DNA of 64,000 bases from Verrucomicrobiaceae bacterium (GCA_019694165.1 JAIBCL010000004.1:124001-188000), one strand, 5' to 3'. Positions 26,278-34,995 are shown, numbered from the stretch's first letter. The notes: generated by a model from the sequence alone, not told the origin. Program-made: numbers and translations.

Positions 26278-26456
26278 AGCATCGGGATTTGGTCCGCGCG
26301 CTGGAGCAGCACGGATGTGTACTGCTGCGACACGGGGCCAAACACGACATCTACCACAATCCCAAAACAGGAAACTCCGAGCCGGTCCCACGTCATCGCG
26401 AAATCAACGAACTGCTGGCCCGCAAGATCATCAAGAGCCTCAAGGCCGACGAATGA
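26274..26456 (+). CDS. hicA: HicA-like mRNA interferase toxin
   Basis: 60 residues of double-stranded-RNA-binding-like fold: KHRDLVRALEQHGCVLLRHG is the first helix and strand, and RHGAKHDIYHNP contains the conserved G-x-x-H catalytic region. The C-terminal part (VPRHREINELLARKIIKSLK) is the classic HicA ending. HicA toxins cut mRNA and tmRNA. The order here is antitoxin first, the less common arrangement. The ATG lies in the ATGA overlap with hicB, giving coupling. Confidence 0.88.
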   Translation: MKHRDLVRALEQHGCVLLRHGAKHDIYHNPKTGNSEPVPRHREINELLARKIIKSLKADE

Positions 26457-26515
26457 ATTCCCCTCCGTCCTCGTTATCCAGACCCACGAATCCGCTCCCA
26501 ATCATTCCAACAAAC

Positions 26516-27886
26516 ATGAATCCAACTGAATCCAACACCTCCACACCCGCCGCCTCGCGCCGGGATTTTCTCCGCACCGGATCAGCCGCCGCCGTCGGCG
26601 CTGCCGCCAGTGCGCTCACCGTCGAACGCAGTGCCTGGGCCGCGGGCAGTGACGAAATCAAGATTGGCCTCATCGGTTGCGGGGGTCGTGGCTCCGGTGC
26701 GGCCAGCCAGGCGCTGAGCACGAAGCAGGAAGGCGTGAAGCTTTACGCCATGGCCGATGCCTTCAAGGACCGCCTCGACGGCGCCCGCAGCAATCTGAGC
26801 ACGAAGCACCCCGAGAAGGTGGATGTGAGCGAAGACCGCCAGTTCGTCGGCCCCGACGGCTACAAGAAGGTGCTGGAGAAGTGCGACCTCGTCATTCTCA
26901 CCACGCCTCCCGGCTTCCGCCCTTATCACTTCAAGGCCGCCGTCGAAGCTGGCAAGAACATCTTCATGGAGAAGCCCGTGGCCGTCGATGCGCCCGGCAT
27001 CCGCACCGTTCAGGAATACGCGAAGATCGCGGAAGAAAAGAATTTGAAGGTCGTCGTCGGCCTCCAACGCCGCTATCAGAACTGCTACCTCGAAGCGCTG
27101 AAGCAGGTGAAGGAGCAAGGCATCATCGGCGACATCGTCGCCGGTCAGGTCTATTGGAACGGCGGCGGCATCTGGTTCCGCGATCGCCTTCCCGGCCAGA
27201 GCGAGATCCAGTATCAGGTGCAGAACTGGTACTTCTTCACCTGGCTCTGCGGCGATCACATCAACGAGCAGCACATCCACAACATCGACGTGGCCAACTG
27301 GTTCCTCGGCGGCCATCCCGTCAGCGCCCAGGGCATGGGCGGACGTCAGCAGCGCGTGGACAAGAAGTTCGGCCAGATCTACGACCACCACTATGTCGAG
27401 TACACCTACGCCAACGGTGTGCGCATCAACAGCCAGTGCCGTCACCAGCAGGGCGTGTACAACGCCGTGCGCGAAGAGTTCACCGGCACGAAGGGCAAGC
27501 TTTACCTCGACAACGCCGGCCGCTGCTACGCCAACGACCACAAGGGAGAAACCATTTGGAAGTACCGCCCGGCCGGTGGTGGAAGCGGCAAGCGCGGCGG
27601 TGATCCCGATCCGTACCAGACCGAGCACGACACGCTGCAGGCCGCGATCCGCGATAACAAGCCGATCAACAACGCCTACTACGGCGCCGAGAGCACGATG
27701 ACCGCGCTCCTCGGACGCATGGCCACCTACTCCGGCAAGGAGATCAAATGGGAAGACGCGCTGGCCTCGAAGGTTCAGCACATGCCGCCTGTCATCACAT
27801 GGGAAACCGAAGCCCCGGTGAAGCCCGACGCCGACGGCTGGTATCCGATCTCGATCCCCGGCCAGAACAACGTCCCGGTGGTCTGA
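26516..27886 (+). CDS. Gfo/Idh/MocA family oxidoreductase, TAT-exported
   Basis: 456 residues from MNPTESNTSTPAASRRDFLR, a TAT signal (SRRDFLRTG then a hydrophobic stretch to AWA). The N-terminal Rossmann domain starts IKIGLIGCGGRGSGAASQAL and carries the family EKP motif in NIFMEKPVAVDA. The C-terminal domain contains GDHINEQHIHNIDVANWFLGG, typical of PVC members. Such enzymes oxidise or epimerise sugars and inositols with a tightly bound NAD(P). The gene begins 59 bp after hicA. A strong terminator follows it. Confidence 0.94.
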   Translation: MNPTESNTSTPAASRRDFLRTGSAAAVGAAASALTVERSAWAAGSDEIKIGLIGCGGRGSGAASQALSTKQEGVKLYAMADAFKDRLDGARSNLSTKHPEKVDVSEDRQFVGPDGYKKVLEKCDLVILTTPPGFRPYHFKAAVEAGKNIFMEKPVAVDAPGIRTVQEYAKIAEEKNLKVVVGLQRRYQNCYLEALKQVKEQGIIGDIVAGQVYWNGGGIWFRDRLPGQSEIQYQVQNWYFFTWLCGDHINEQHIHNIDVANWFLGGHPVSAQGMGGRQQRVDKKFGQIYDHHYVEYTYANGVRINSQCRHQQGVYNAVREEFTGTKGKLYLDNAGRCYANDHKGETIWKYRPAGGGSGKRGGDPDPYQTEHDTLQAAIRDNKPINNAYYGAESTMTALLGRMATYSGKEIKWEDALASKVQHMPPVITWETEAPVKPDADGWYPISIPGQNNVPVV

Positions 27887-27915
27887 TCAGAAGCGCACAC
27901 GACGACGAGTCACAG

Positions 27916-27948
27916 GCGGCGGAGGCGGAAGCCTCCGCCGCTCTTTTT
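27916..27948 (+). terminator. intrinsic terminator after the Gfo/Idh/MocA gene
   Basis: An 11-bp perfect GC-rich stem (GCGGCGGAGGC / GCCTCCGCCGC) with a GGAA tetraloop is followed at once by TCTTTTT. It lies 30 bp past the stop. This is the best rho-independent terminator in the window. Confidence 0.8.
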
Positions 27949-28088
27949 GGCAGAAGTTTGCTCAGAACCGGGCGCGCGGCGCACGATGCTCGCGACCTGC
28001 TTTGCCGACGGTTCCGACCCAAGCGAGCGTCGGTGGGACCGACGGGCCTGGCGCTCGAAAGTACATGCGCTGGAGCTGAACTTTGATC

Positions 28089-28117
28089 TTCCCAACCCGC
28101 GGCCCGCCCGCTAGCCT
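28089..28117 (+). promoter_or_regulatory. putative promoter of the nucleoside-symporter-like gene
   Basis: TTCCCA, a 17-nt spacer and TAGCCT, 26 nt before the ATG at 28144. The -10 element is identical to those at 23731 and 32262. Confidence 0.42.
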
Positions 28118-28143
28118 CGCGGGGATTTCATCTGATTTCCGCC

Positions 28144-29358
28144 ATGCAAACGCAACTCAAGATCAAGCTCTCCATCTTCATGTTCCTGCAGTACTTCATC
28201 TGGGGGTGCTGGTATGTGAGCATGGGGCCGTATCTCGCCACCACGCTCAAGTTCGCAGGTGATGACATCGGCCTGGCCTATGGCGCTTTCGCATGGGGTG
28301 CGATCATCTCGCCCTTCATCGTCGGGTTGCTCGCAGACCGTTTTTTTGCCTCGGAGAAGCTCATTTGTGTGCTCGGCATCCTCGGCGGCGTGATGTTGTG
28401 CGTGATGCCGCAGTTCAAGGTCTTCGGCAGTTTTTATCCGGCGCTCATTGTTTACTGCACGCTCTATGTGCCAACGTTGGCGCTGGGCAATTCGCTCTCG
28501 CTCCATCACCTCGCGGACGCGAAGCGCGACTTCCCGCAGGTGAAGATGCTCTCGGCCGTGGGCTGGATCGCAGGCTTGTTCACCATCGACACATGGACGG
28601 GACCGCTGTCGGAGAGCCAGTTCATCATCGCAGGCGGAGCCTCCATCGTGTTCGGCCTTTTCGCGCTCGTGCTGCCCCACACACCGCCGAAGAAGACCGG
28701 CGCTGACGTGAGCTTGAGCGAGATTCTCGGCCTCGATGCGCTGGCGCTGCTCAAGAAGCCGACCTTCGCCATCTTCATCCTGTGCATGTTCCTCATCTGC
28801 ATTCCGCTGTACTTCTATTTCGTGAATCTCGCCATCTACCTCGGCGAGTTGAAGTGGGAGAAGATTCTGATCAAGACCTCGCTCGCACAGGTTTCCGACG
28901 TGATCTTCTTCCTCCTGCTGCCGTTGTTTCTCAAGAAGCTCGGCTACAAGGGCACCATCTTCCTCGGCATCGCCTGCTGGGTGGCGCGCTACGGCCTGCT
29001 CGCGGGCAGCGCCGGGTCGCCGGGCTTCCAGAGCGCGCTCATCTTTGCCGCCATCCTGCTGCACGGCGCCTGCTACGATTTCCTCTTCATCGCCGGCCAG
29101 CTTTACGTCGATGACGAGGCGAATGAGCGCATCCGCGGTGCGGCCCAGGGCTTCATCGCCATCATCCTGTGGGGCGTGGGTGCGTTTGTCGGCACCGGGC
29201 TCGCCGGTAAAGTGCAGGAAGAGCACACGCTCGCCGTGCCGAAGGACGGCCTCGCCCACGACTGGGCCGCCATCTGGCAGACGCCCGCATGGCTCGCGGC
29301 CGGCGTGCTCGTGCTGTTCCTGATCTTCTTCCGGAATCCATCGAAGTCGAAGGCATGA
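28144..29358 (+). CDS. MFS transporter, nucleoside:H+ symporter family
   Basis: 404 residues with about 12 membrane helices. The beginning (IKLSIFMFLQYFIWGCWYVSMGPYL) and the region GAIISPFIVGLLADRFFASEKLI fit the NupG/XapB-like symporter family, common in PVC bacteria and Bacteroidetes. The VNLAIYLGEL and GAAQGFIAIILWGVGAFVGT segments lie in the second half. Nucleoside import is the family role; the substrate is not proven. The last codons overlap the next gene by 4 bp (ATGA), which is odd for a nucleoside carrier and suggests a joint function with the exported dehydrogenase. Confidence 0.88.
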   Translation: MQTQLKIKLSIFMFLQYFIWGCWYVSMGPYLATTLKFAGDDIGLAYGAFAWGAIISPFIVGLLADRFFASEKLICVLGILGGVMLCVMPQFKVFGSFYPALIVYCTLYVPTLALGNSLSLHHLADAKRDFPQVKMLSAVGWIAGLFTIDTWTGPLSESQFIIAGGASIVFGLFALVLPHTPPKKTGADVSLSEILGLDALALLKKPTFAIFILCMFLICIPLYFYFVNLAIYLGELKWEKILIKTSLAQVSDVIFFLLLPLFLKKLGYKGTIFLGIACWVARYGLLAGSAGSPGFQSALIFAAILLHGACYDFLFIAGQLYVDDEANERIRGAAQGFIAIILWGVGAFVGTGLAGKVQEEHTLAVPKDGLAHDWAAIWQTPAWLAAGVLVLFLIFFRNPSKSKA

Positions 29359-32174
29359 TCACTTTGAGCTGCCGCGGGATCTTCGTTGGTTTCACATTGC
29401 TGGCCGCGCAGGCCGCCCACGCCGGGGCCCGCACGCCGTGGACCAGCTCGCGCATTCATGGAACGCCGGAGCCGCCGAAGCCGTTCATATCCGAGCAGGT
29501 GTTCGCGCGGGTTTCATTCGAGAGTGCGCTGGACATGGTGCCCGCGCCGGAGCTGGGTCAGTGGCTCATCGTGGAAAACACAGGCAAACTCTGGTCACTG
29601 CCCGATGACCTCCAGACGGCACAGACCACGCTCGCGCTTGATTTGAAGGCGATGCATCCGGCAGTCGATCACGCGTATGGCGTGGCGTTTCATCCGAAGT
29701 TCAAAGAGAACAAGCTGGTGTTTGTCGCCTACACGAACGACGACAAGCTCGACGACGGCTCGCGGCTCTCGAGGTATGTCGTGAAACAAGAGAAGCCGCT
29801 CGTGATCGATCCGGCGAGCGAAGAAATCCTCATCACCTGGCGCAGCGGCGGTCACAACGGCGCGGCGGTCACCTTTGGCGACGACGGCATGCTTTACCTC
29901 TCCACCGGTGATGCCGAAGTGCCCGCGCCGCCCGATCCGCTCATCACCGGCCAGAATCTTGCCGACCTGCTGAGCTGCATCCTGCGCATCGACGTGGATC
30001 ACAAGGACGCAGGCAAGGCGTATGCGGTGCCGAAGGACAATCCGTTTCTCACAACGAATGGCGCACGTCCCGAAATCTGGGCCTACGGCCTGCGCAATCC
30101 GTGGAAGATCAGCTTCGACCGCAAAACCGGAAACCTCTGGTGCGGCGATGTCGGCTGGGAGCAGTGGGAGCAAATCCATCTCATCACGCGCGGCGGAAAC
30201 TACGGCTGGAGCGCGATGGAAGGGAACAACCCGCTGTTCCCCGAGCGCAAAGGCCCCACGCCCATCTCTCCGCCCATCGTCACGCATCCGCACAGCGAGG
30301 CCGCGTCCATCACCGGCGGCTTCGTTTATCACGGCAGGAGGCTGCCGGAACTCGAAGGCGCATACATTTACGGCGACTACGAGACCGGCAAAATCTGGGC
30401 GCTGTGGTGGGATGGAAAACAAATCACACGCCACGAAGAGATCGCGGACACGGCGCAGAAGATCGTCACTTTCGGCCAGTCGGAGGACGGTGAGTTGTAC
30501 TTCATCCACTGGGACAAGTCATCGACCATCCACCGCCTCGCGCGCAATCCAAACGCAGGCAAGCCGTCAAGCTTCCCGCGCAAGCTCAGCGAGACGGGCC
30601 TCTTCGCCGATGCAGTGAAGCAAACGCCCGTGCCCGGCGTGCAGCCCTTCGACATTCGCGCTCCGATGTGGGCTGATGGCGCGCGCGGCAGCCGCTTCAT
30701 CGGCATTCCTGAAGGCGGCATTGCCACCAGTGTGAGCACGAACAACCGCGGCAAGATCGACGCCAAGGACGCCTGGCCGAAGGAGTCCGTGCTCGCGAAG
30801 ACACTCACGCTTCGAACGGATCAATCCGATCCGGCTTCGGTGCGCAAGATCGAGACGCAGGTGCTGCATTTCGACGGCGAGGCATGGAATGCCTACACGT
30901 ACCGCTGGAACGACGCCGGCACCGATGCCGATCTCGTCGGGCCGAACGGCGACGAACGCGTGCTCGCCCTCACCGGCGCGGACCAGCCGGGCGGCCGGCA
31001 CAGCCATGCGTGGCGTTTTCACAGCCGCGCCGAATGCTTGAGGTGCCACAATGCCTGGTGCGGCTTCGCTCTCGGCTTCCAGCCGCAGCAGCTCACCGAC
31101 GACAGCGCGCGCACGCTGGCCGCGCTCAAGCTCATCGACGAGTCGTTTCCGAAGAAGAGCGACGCGCGCCTGGCCGATCCGCATGAAGAGAGCCTCACGT
31201 CCGAGGCGCGCGCCCGCTCGTGGCTGCACGCAAACTGCGCCCACTGCCATCGCGAGAATGGCGGCGGCTCCGTGCCGCTGAAGCTGAACGCCGAGACGCC
31301 CCTCGATCAAATGCGCGCGATCAACGAGCCGCCCACGCGCGGCGACTTCGGCATGAAAGGCGCGAAGGTCATCGTACCCGGCAGCCCGTGGACGAGCGTG
31401 CTGCTCCATCGCATCGCCACCAGCGGATCCGGCCACATGCCTGTGATCGGCCCGCAGGATGTGGACAGCGATGCGCTCGGCTTCATGGCCGAGTGGATTT
31501 TGACGATGACGAAAAGCAAGCCGCTCGAGCCGCCGAATCCCATCACATCCATCGCCTCGCCCGAAATGGCGCTCGATGTCATCATCATGCGCGACATGCT
31601 CGGCGCGGAGCAATTTGAAGCAGCCTCGCGGCTCGCCGCCAAGTCGCCGAACCCGCACATCCGCGGTCTCTTCGAGCACTACTTGCCGGACAGCGAGCGC
31701 GTGCCCGTGCTCGGCGCGACGGCATCCGCCGAGAAGATCAACGCGAAGAACGGCGACGCGCGGCGCGGCGCGGAAATGTTTGCGCCCACGGGCAAAGCCG
31801 AAGTCTGCCTCGCCTGCCATTTCTTGAATGGCAGCGGCCGCGACTTTGGACCTGACCTCTCGAAAGTCGGTGCGCGCCTGAACCGCGACCAGCTCATCGA
31901 GAGCCTGCTCGCCCCGTCGAAGGTGATCGCGCAAGGCTTTCAACCCGTTGTCGTGACGATGAACGACGGCAGCATCCAGTCAGGCTTTGTCGTGAAGCGC
32001 GATGACGAGACAGTCTCGCTCAAGATCATGACCGGCCAGACGCTGCCGCTGAAAAAAGCCGATGTGAAAAGCGAGCAGACCAGCCCCGTCTCCTTCATGC
32101 CCGAAGCTCTGCTGCACACCTTCACAGCACAGGAGGCGGCGGATTTGGTGGCGTACCTGATGGCAAGGAAGTGA
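29355..32174 (+). CDS. exported PQQ-type sorbosone dehydrogenase / multi-CxxCH haem protein
   Basis: 939 residues from MITLSCRGIFVGFTLLAAQA, a signal peptide. Residues about 40-390 form a glucose/sorbosone dehydrogenase propeller (WRSGGHNGAAVTFGDDGMLY, YGLRNPWKISFDRKTGNLWCGDVG). Residues about 400-780 resemble the HNE_0200 family (LFADAVKQTPVPGVQPFDIRAP is split near the start) and hold two CxxCH sites, CLRCH near 560 and CAHCH near 627. The C-terminal 120 residues are a TIGR02603-type PVC haem domain with CLACH near 816. Electrons from sugar oxidation could pass along these haems. The start overlaps the upstream transporter. Confidence 0.88.
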   Translation: MITLSCRGIFVGFTLLAAQAAHAGARTPWTSSRIHGTPEPPKPFISEQVFARVSFESALDMVPAPELGQWLIVENTGKLWSLPDDLQTAQTTLALDLKAMHPAVDHAYGVAFHPKFKENKLVFVAYTNDDKLDDGSRLSRYVVKQEKPLVIDPASEEILITWRSGGHNGAAVTFGDDGMLYLSTGDAEVPAPPDPLITGQNLADLLSCILRIDVDHKDAGKAYAVPKDNPFLTTNGARPEIWAYGLRNPWKISFDRKTGNLWCGDVGWEQWEQIHLITRGGNYGWSAMEGNNPLFPERKGPTPISPPIVTHPHSEAASITGGFVYHGRRLPELEGAYIYGDYETGKIWALWWDGKQITRHEEIADTAQKIVTFGQSEDGELYFIHWDKSSTIHRLARNPNAGKPSSFPRKLSETGLFADAVKQTPVPGVQPFDIRAPMWADGARGSRFIGIPEGGIATSVSTNNRGKIDAKDAWPKESVLAKTLTLRTDQSDPASVRKIETQVLHFDGEAWNAYTYRWNDAGTDADLVGPNGDERVLALTGADQPGGRHSHAWRFHSRAECLRCHNAWCGFALGFQPQQLTDDSARTLAALKLIDESFPKKSDARLADPHEESLTSEARARSWLHANCAHCHRENGGGSVPLKLNAETPLDQMRAINEPPTRGDFGMKGAKVIVPGSPWTSVLLHRIATSGSGHMPVIGPQDVDSDALGFMAEWILTMTKSKPLEPPNPITSIASPEMALDVIIMRDMLGAEQFEAASRLAAKSPNPHIRGLFEHYLPDSERVPVLGATASAEKINAKNGDARRGAEMFAPTGKAEVCLACHFLNGSGRDFGPDLSKVGARLNRDQLIESLLAPSKVIAQGFQPVVVTMNDGSIQSGFVVKRDDETVSLKIMTGQTLPLKKADVKSEQTSPVSFMPEALLHTFTAQEAADLVAYLMARK

Positions 32175-32239
32175 GGCGGATTCCCGGAGGCCCGCACGGA
32201 AAGGCCCGTGGCGATCCAGGACGCGGTGCATCTTTGCCC

Positions 32240-32267
32240 TTGTGCCACCGGGCTTTGGCGATAGCCT
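32240..32267 (+). promoter_or_regulatory. putative promoter of the beta-CASP hydrolase gene
   Basis: TTGTGC, a 16-nt spacer and TAGCCT, 31 nt before the ATG at 32299. Confidence 0.42.
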
Positions 32268-32298
32268 GCGCGCCCGTTTTGCTTTTCACCGCGCTCCA

Positions 32299-33654
32299 AT
32301 GAGGTTTCGCAATCTAACGCGCCGCAGAGAGATCGGCGCCAACAGCTACCTTCTCGAGTGCGGCAGGCATCGCATCGTCCTCGACTCGGGCATGCATCCG
32401 AAGGGCGTGGGCTTCGCCGGGCTGCCCGACTTCGGCCCGTTGCCGCTGAACAGCGCGGATGCCATCGTGCTCACCCACGCACACCACGATCACATTGGAA
32501 GTCTTCCGGTGCTGCAGCGCCGCCAGCCAGACGCTCCTGTGTACATGACGGAGCCGACCGGCGAAGTGGGCAGCGCGATGCTGCACAATTCCGTCAACGT
32601 GATGACGCATCAGCGCGAGGAGGATGGCGTGATGGAATATCCGCTCTTCACCCACCGCGAGTTGGACGAACTCCGCCCACAGTGGACCTACCGCGACTAT
32701 GCGCGGCCATTCGAGCCGGGAGAGACCGGGATTGACTGCTCGTTTCATGACGCAGGCCACATCATCGGCTCGGCGGGCGTGTTGCTGCGGGAGGGCGGGC
32801 AAAGCCTTTTCTACACGGGGGACGTGAACTTTGAATCGCAGACCATCGCGCAGGCAGCGGACTTTCCGACCGAGGGCATTGATGTGCTCATCATGGAGAC
32901 AACTCGTGGGGACTACACGCGACCGGCGGACTACACGCGGCGCGCGGAGAAGGAACGGCTCGCGGCGGTGATCCGCGAGACATGGGATGCGGGCGGGGCA
33001 GTGCTGATCCCGGTCTTTGCTCTGGGCAAAACGCAGGAGGTGCTGATGATGCTGCACGAGCTGTATGAGCACGATTTGATCCCGGAGATGCCGGTCTTCA
33101 TCGGCGGCCTGAGCACAAAGATCACTGTGCTCTACGATCACTACTCCAACCGCGTGCGGCGGCACCATCCAGGCTTTCATCTGCTGGAGGACATCGAGAT
33201 GCTCGTCGCGCCGCGCAAACGGCGGCGCGAGATCAATTACCAGCCACGCTCCATCTACGCTCTCTCAAGCGGGATGATGACGGAGAATACGACGTCGAAC
33301 CAATTCGCCTGGAAGGTGATCGAGCGGCCGCACGATACAATCTGCTTCGTCGGCTACTGCGACCCCGAATCACCCGGTGGCAAGATCCGCGCCGCGAAGC
33401 CTGGCGAGATGGTGAAGCTGGATCCGAAGCTGCCGGCCGTGCCGCTCAAGTGCCGCGTCGAAACCTTCGACTTCAGCGCTCATGCGACGCGCGAGGGCTT
33501 GTGCACCTTCGCCGAGAAAGTGCGGCCGAAAAAACTGCTGCTGGTGCACGGCGACGAGCCAGCCCAGTTCTGGTTCGAGAACCGCTTCCGCGATACGCTG
33601 CCGGGCTGTGAGATCATCCGTCCGTCGCTGCATGAGGCGGTGGAATTGTGGTAA
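32299..33654 (+). CDS. metallo-beta-lactamase/beta-CASP hydrolase, RNA-processing exonuclease type
   Basis: 451 residues. Metal-binding motif 2 is HAHHDHIG near residue 60, followed by HDAGHIIGSAG and FYTGDVNF. The beta-CASP region includes ALGKTQEVLMMLHELYE and SSGMMTENTTSNQF. The C-terminal motif FDFSAHATREGL and the VHGDEP segment complete the CPSF73/YSH1-like pattern. Such enzymes cut or trim RNA in the cytoplasm; no signal peptide is present. The gene ends 143 bp before atpB, with a terminator-like hairpin between. Confidence 0.92.
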   Translation: MRFRNLTRRREIGANSYLLECGRHRIVLDSGMHPKGVGFAGLPDFGPLPLNSADAIVLTHAHHDHIGSLPVLQRRQPDAPVYMTEPTGEVGSAMLHNSVNVMTHQREEDGVMEYPLFTHRELDELRPQWTYRDYARPFEPGETGIDCSFHDAGHIIGSAGVLLREGGQSLFYTGDVNFESQTIAQAADFPTEGIDVLIMETTRGDYTRPADYTRRAEKERLAAVIRETWDAGGAVLIPVFALGKTQEVLMMLHELYEHDLIPEMPVFIGGLSTKITVLYDHYSNRVRRHHPGFHLLEDIEMLVAPRKRRREINYQPRSIYALSSGMMTENTTSNQFAWKVIERPHDTICFVGYCDPESPGGKIRAAKPGEMVKLDPKLPAVPLKCRVETFDFSAHATREGLCTFAEKVRPKKLLLVHGDEPAQFWFENRFRDTLPGCEIIRPSLHEAVELW

Positions 33655-33710
33655 ATCGCCGACCGTGACTCCATGGTGCTGCGGGCTGAGAGCAAGTGGA
33701 CGGGTGGACT

Positions 33711-33728
33711 TTGTGAAAAATTTCACAA
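33711..33728. promoter_or_regulatory. Rex-type redox operator upstream of the ATP synthase operon
   Basis: TTGTGAA-AAAT-TTCACAA is a perfect palindrome; with one flanking T and A it extends to 20 bp. It matches the published Rex consensus TTGTGAA-N4-TTCACAA at all fixed positions. It also contains TGTGA-N6-TCACA, so a CRP/FNR-family regulator is an alternative. It lies 7 bp upstream of the putative -35 element and 69 bp before the atpB start. Confidence 0.7.
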
Positions 33729-33735
33729 AATCGCC

Positions 33736-33763
33736 TTGCCTCCCCCTTTCAGCCGGGTAGAAA
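33736..33763 (+). promoter_or_regulatory. putative promoter of the atp operon
   Basis: TTGCCT, a 16-nt spacer and TAGAAA, matching the TTGnnn-N16/17-TAGnnn pattern of other promoters here. The expected start near 33770 would leave a leader of about 28 nt. Confidence 0.4.
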
Positions 33764-33794
33764 GGGGCCGCCTTTTCCGGCCCCCTCCTTTTTT
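33764..33794 (+). terminator. terminator-like hairpin abutting atpB
   Basis: GGGGCCG-CCTTTTC-CGGCCCC (7-bp stem) is followed by CTCC and six T. It would end transcripts from the beta-CASP gene. The T run stops 3 nt before the atpB ATG, leaving no room for a Shine-Dalgarno sequence. Confidence 0.55.
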
Positions 33795-33797
33795 GGT

Positions 33798-34649
33798 ATG
33801 CTGAATCTGTTCCAGAGCCAACTCACCGTCCCGCTTCTGCTCGCCGAGCACGGCGTCAGCCCCGAGGCGATGCCGCTGGCGGGCTTCGTCACCAATTCGA
33901 TCTTCGTCGGCCTGATCGTGCTTGGGATCGTTTACTGGTTCGTGAGCGGCGCGACGAAGAACATGTCGCTCATTCCGCACGGGAAGCAGAACTTCGCGGA
34001 ATCGGTGATCGAGTTTCTCTACAATCAGGTGGAGAGCATCGTCGGAAAGAAGGTGGCACCTACGGCCTTCCCTCTGCTGGCCACATTGTTCCTTTTCATT
34101 CTCGTCTCGAACTGGTTCGGTCTGCTGCCTGGCGTGGGCACGATTGGCTGGGGTGAGGGCACGGGTGCGCTTCAAGTTTCGGAAGTCGAGAAGCCCCTGC
34201 TGCGTCCGGTGACGGCTGACCTCAATGCGACGCTGGGCATGACATTGATCGTGTTCGCCGTGTGGATTTATCTGACCGTCCGTGAGACTGGCGTGTGGGG
34301 TTTCCTGGTTCACACGTTCGGTCCGAAGGGCGGCCTCAAGGGCGCGATGGGTGTGGTGATGATTTTCATCTTCTTCGCCGTCGGCTTGATTGAAGTCTTC
34401 TCCATCCTGCTCCGCAACCTGACGCTCCCGATGCGTCTCTACGGGAACATCTACGCCGGTGAAAACGTGCTCCACACGATGTCGGCGATGGCGGGTAACA
34501 ACATCCTCCTGAAGATCCTTTTTCAGCTTCCCTTCTACTTCATGGAACTCCTCGTCGGTGTGCTGCAGGCGATGGTGTTCACACTCCTCACCTCGGTGTA
34601 CATCAAGCTCTCGACCGAACACGACGAGCATGGTGAAGAGCACCATTGA
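33798..34649 (+). CDS. atpB: F-type ATP synthase subunit a
   Basis: 283 residues, the proton-channel subunit of Fo. Several membrane helices are clear: IFVGLIVLGIVYWFVSG, PLLATLFLFILVSNWFGLLPG, GVVMIFIFFAVGLIEVFSIL and the C-terminal ILFQLPFYFMELLVGVLQAMVF. The essential Arg sits in LPMRLYGNIYAGE near residue 213, on the helix that faces the c ring. The ending is His/Glu-rich (EHDEHGEEHH). No atpI precedes it. The ATG has no Shine-Dalgarno sequence; an internal Met near residue 25 (EAMPLAGF) is a possible alternative start. Confidence 0.95.
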   Translation: MLNLFQSQLTVPLLLAEHGVSPEAMPLAGFVTNSIFVGLIVLGIVYWFVSGATKNMSLIPHGKQNFAESVIEFLYNQVESIVGKKVAPTAFPLLATLFLFILVSNWFGLLPGVGTIGWGEGTGALQVSEVEKPLLRPVTADLNATLGMTLIVFAVWIYLTVRETGVWGFLVHTFGPKGGLKGAMGVVMIFIFFAVGLIEVFSILLRNLTLPMRLYGNIYAGENVLHTMSAMAGNNILLKILFQLPFYFMELLVGVLQAMVFTLLTSVYIKLSTEHDEHGEEHH

Positions 34650-34721
34650 TCCCTTTCCCTGCGGGACCATGCGCAACGCGTGGACGCAGGTCTTGAAAAC
34701 AACAAACACAGAACACACAAC

Positions 34722-34970
34722 ATGATCACTGAAGTCATCACCATGGCGCAAGAAGCCGCCGCTCACGCAGCCCCCGCCGGCATCTCCGGCAGCATCGTCG
34801 GCGGTCTCGCCGGTCTCGGCGCCGCTCTCGGCGTGGGCATGATCGGCTCGAAGGCTGCTGAAGCCGTCGGCCGCAATCCCGGTGCATTCGGCAACATCCT
34901 GACGATGAGCATCATCGGCATGGCCCTCGCTGAAGGTCTGGGCATCATCGCCTTCTTCGCTGTCAAATAA
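34722..34970 (+). CDS. atpE: F-type ATP synthase subunit c
   Basis: 82 residues, two membrane helices. The first carries the glycine ladder GGLAGLGAALGVGMIGSKAAEA, and RNP forms the polar loop. The second holds the ion-binding Glu in MALAEGLGIIAFF near residue 71. The Gln of helix 1 and the Thr after the Glu found in Na+-type rings are missing (the Glu is followed by Gly), so the enzyme should be proton-driven. A second Met (MAQEAAAH) seven codons in could also serve as start. It lies 72 bp after atpB. Confidence 0.96.
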   Translation: MITEVITMAQEAAAHAAPAGISGSIVGGLAGLGAALGVGMIGSKAAEAVGRNPGAFGNILTMSIIGMALAEGLGIIAFFAVK

Positions 34971-34995
34971 GCGAAGACGGTTCCCGTCAGTTCCG

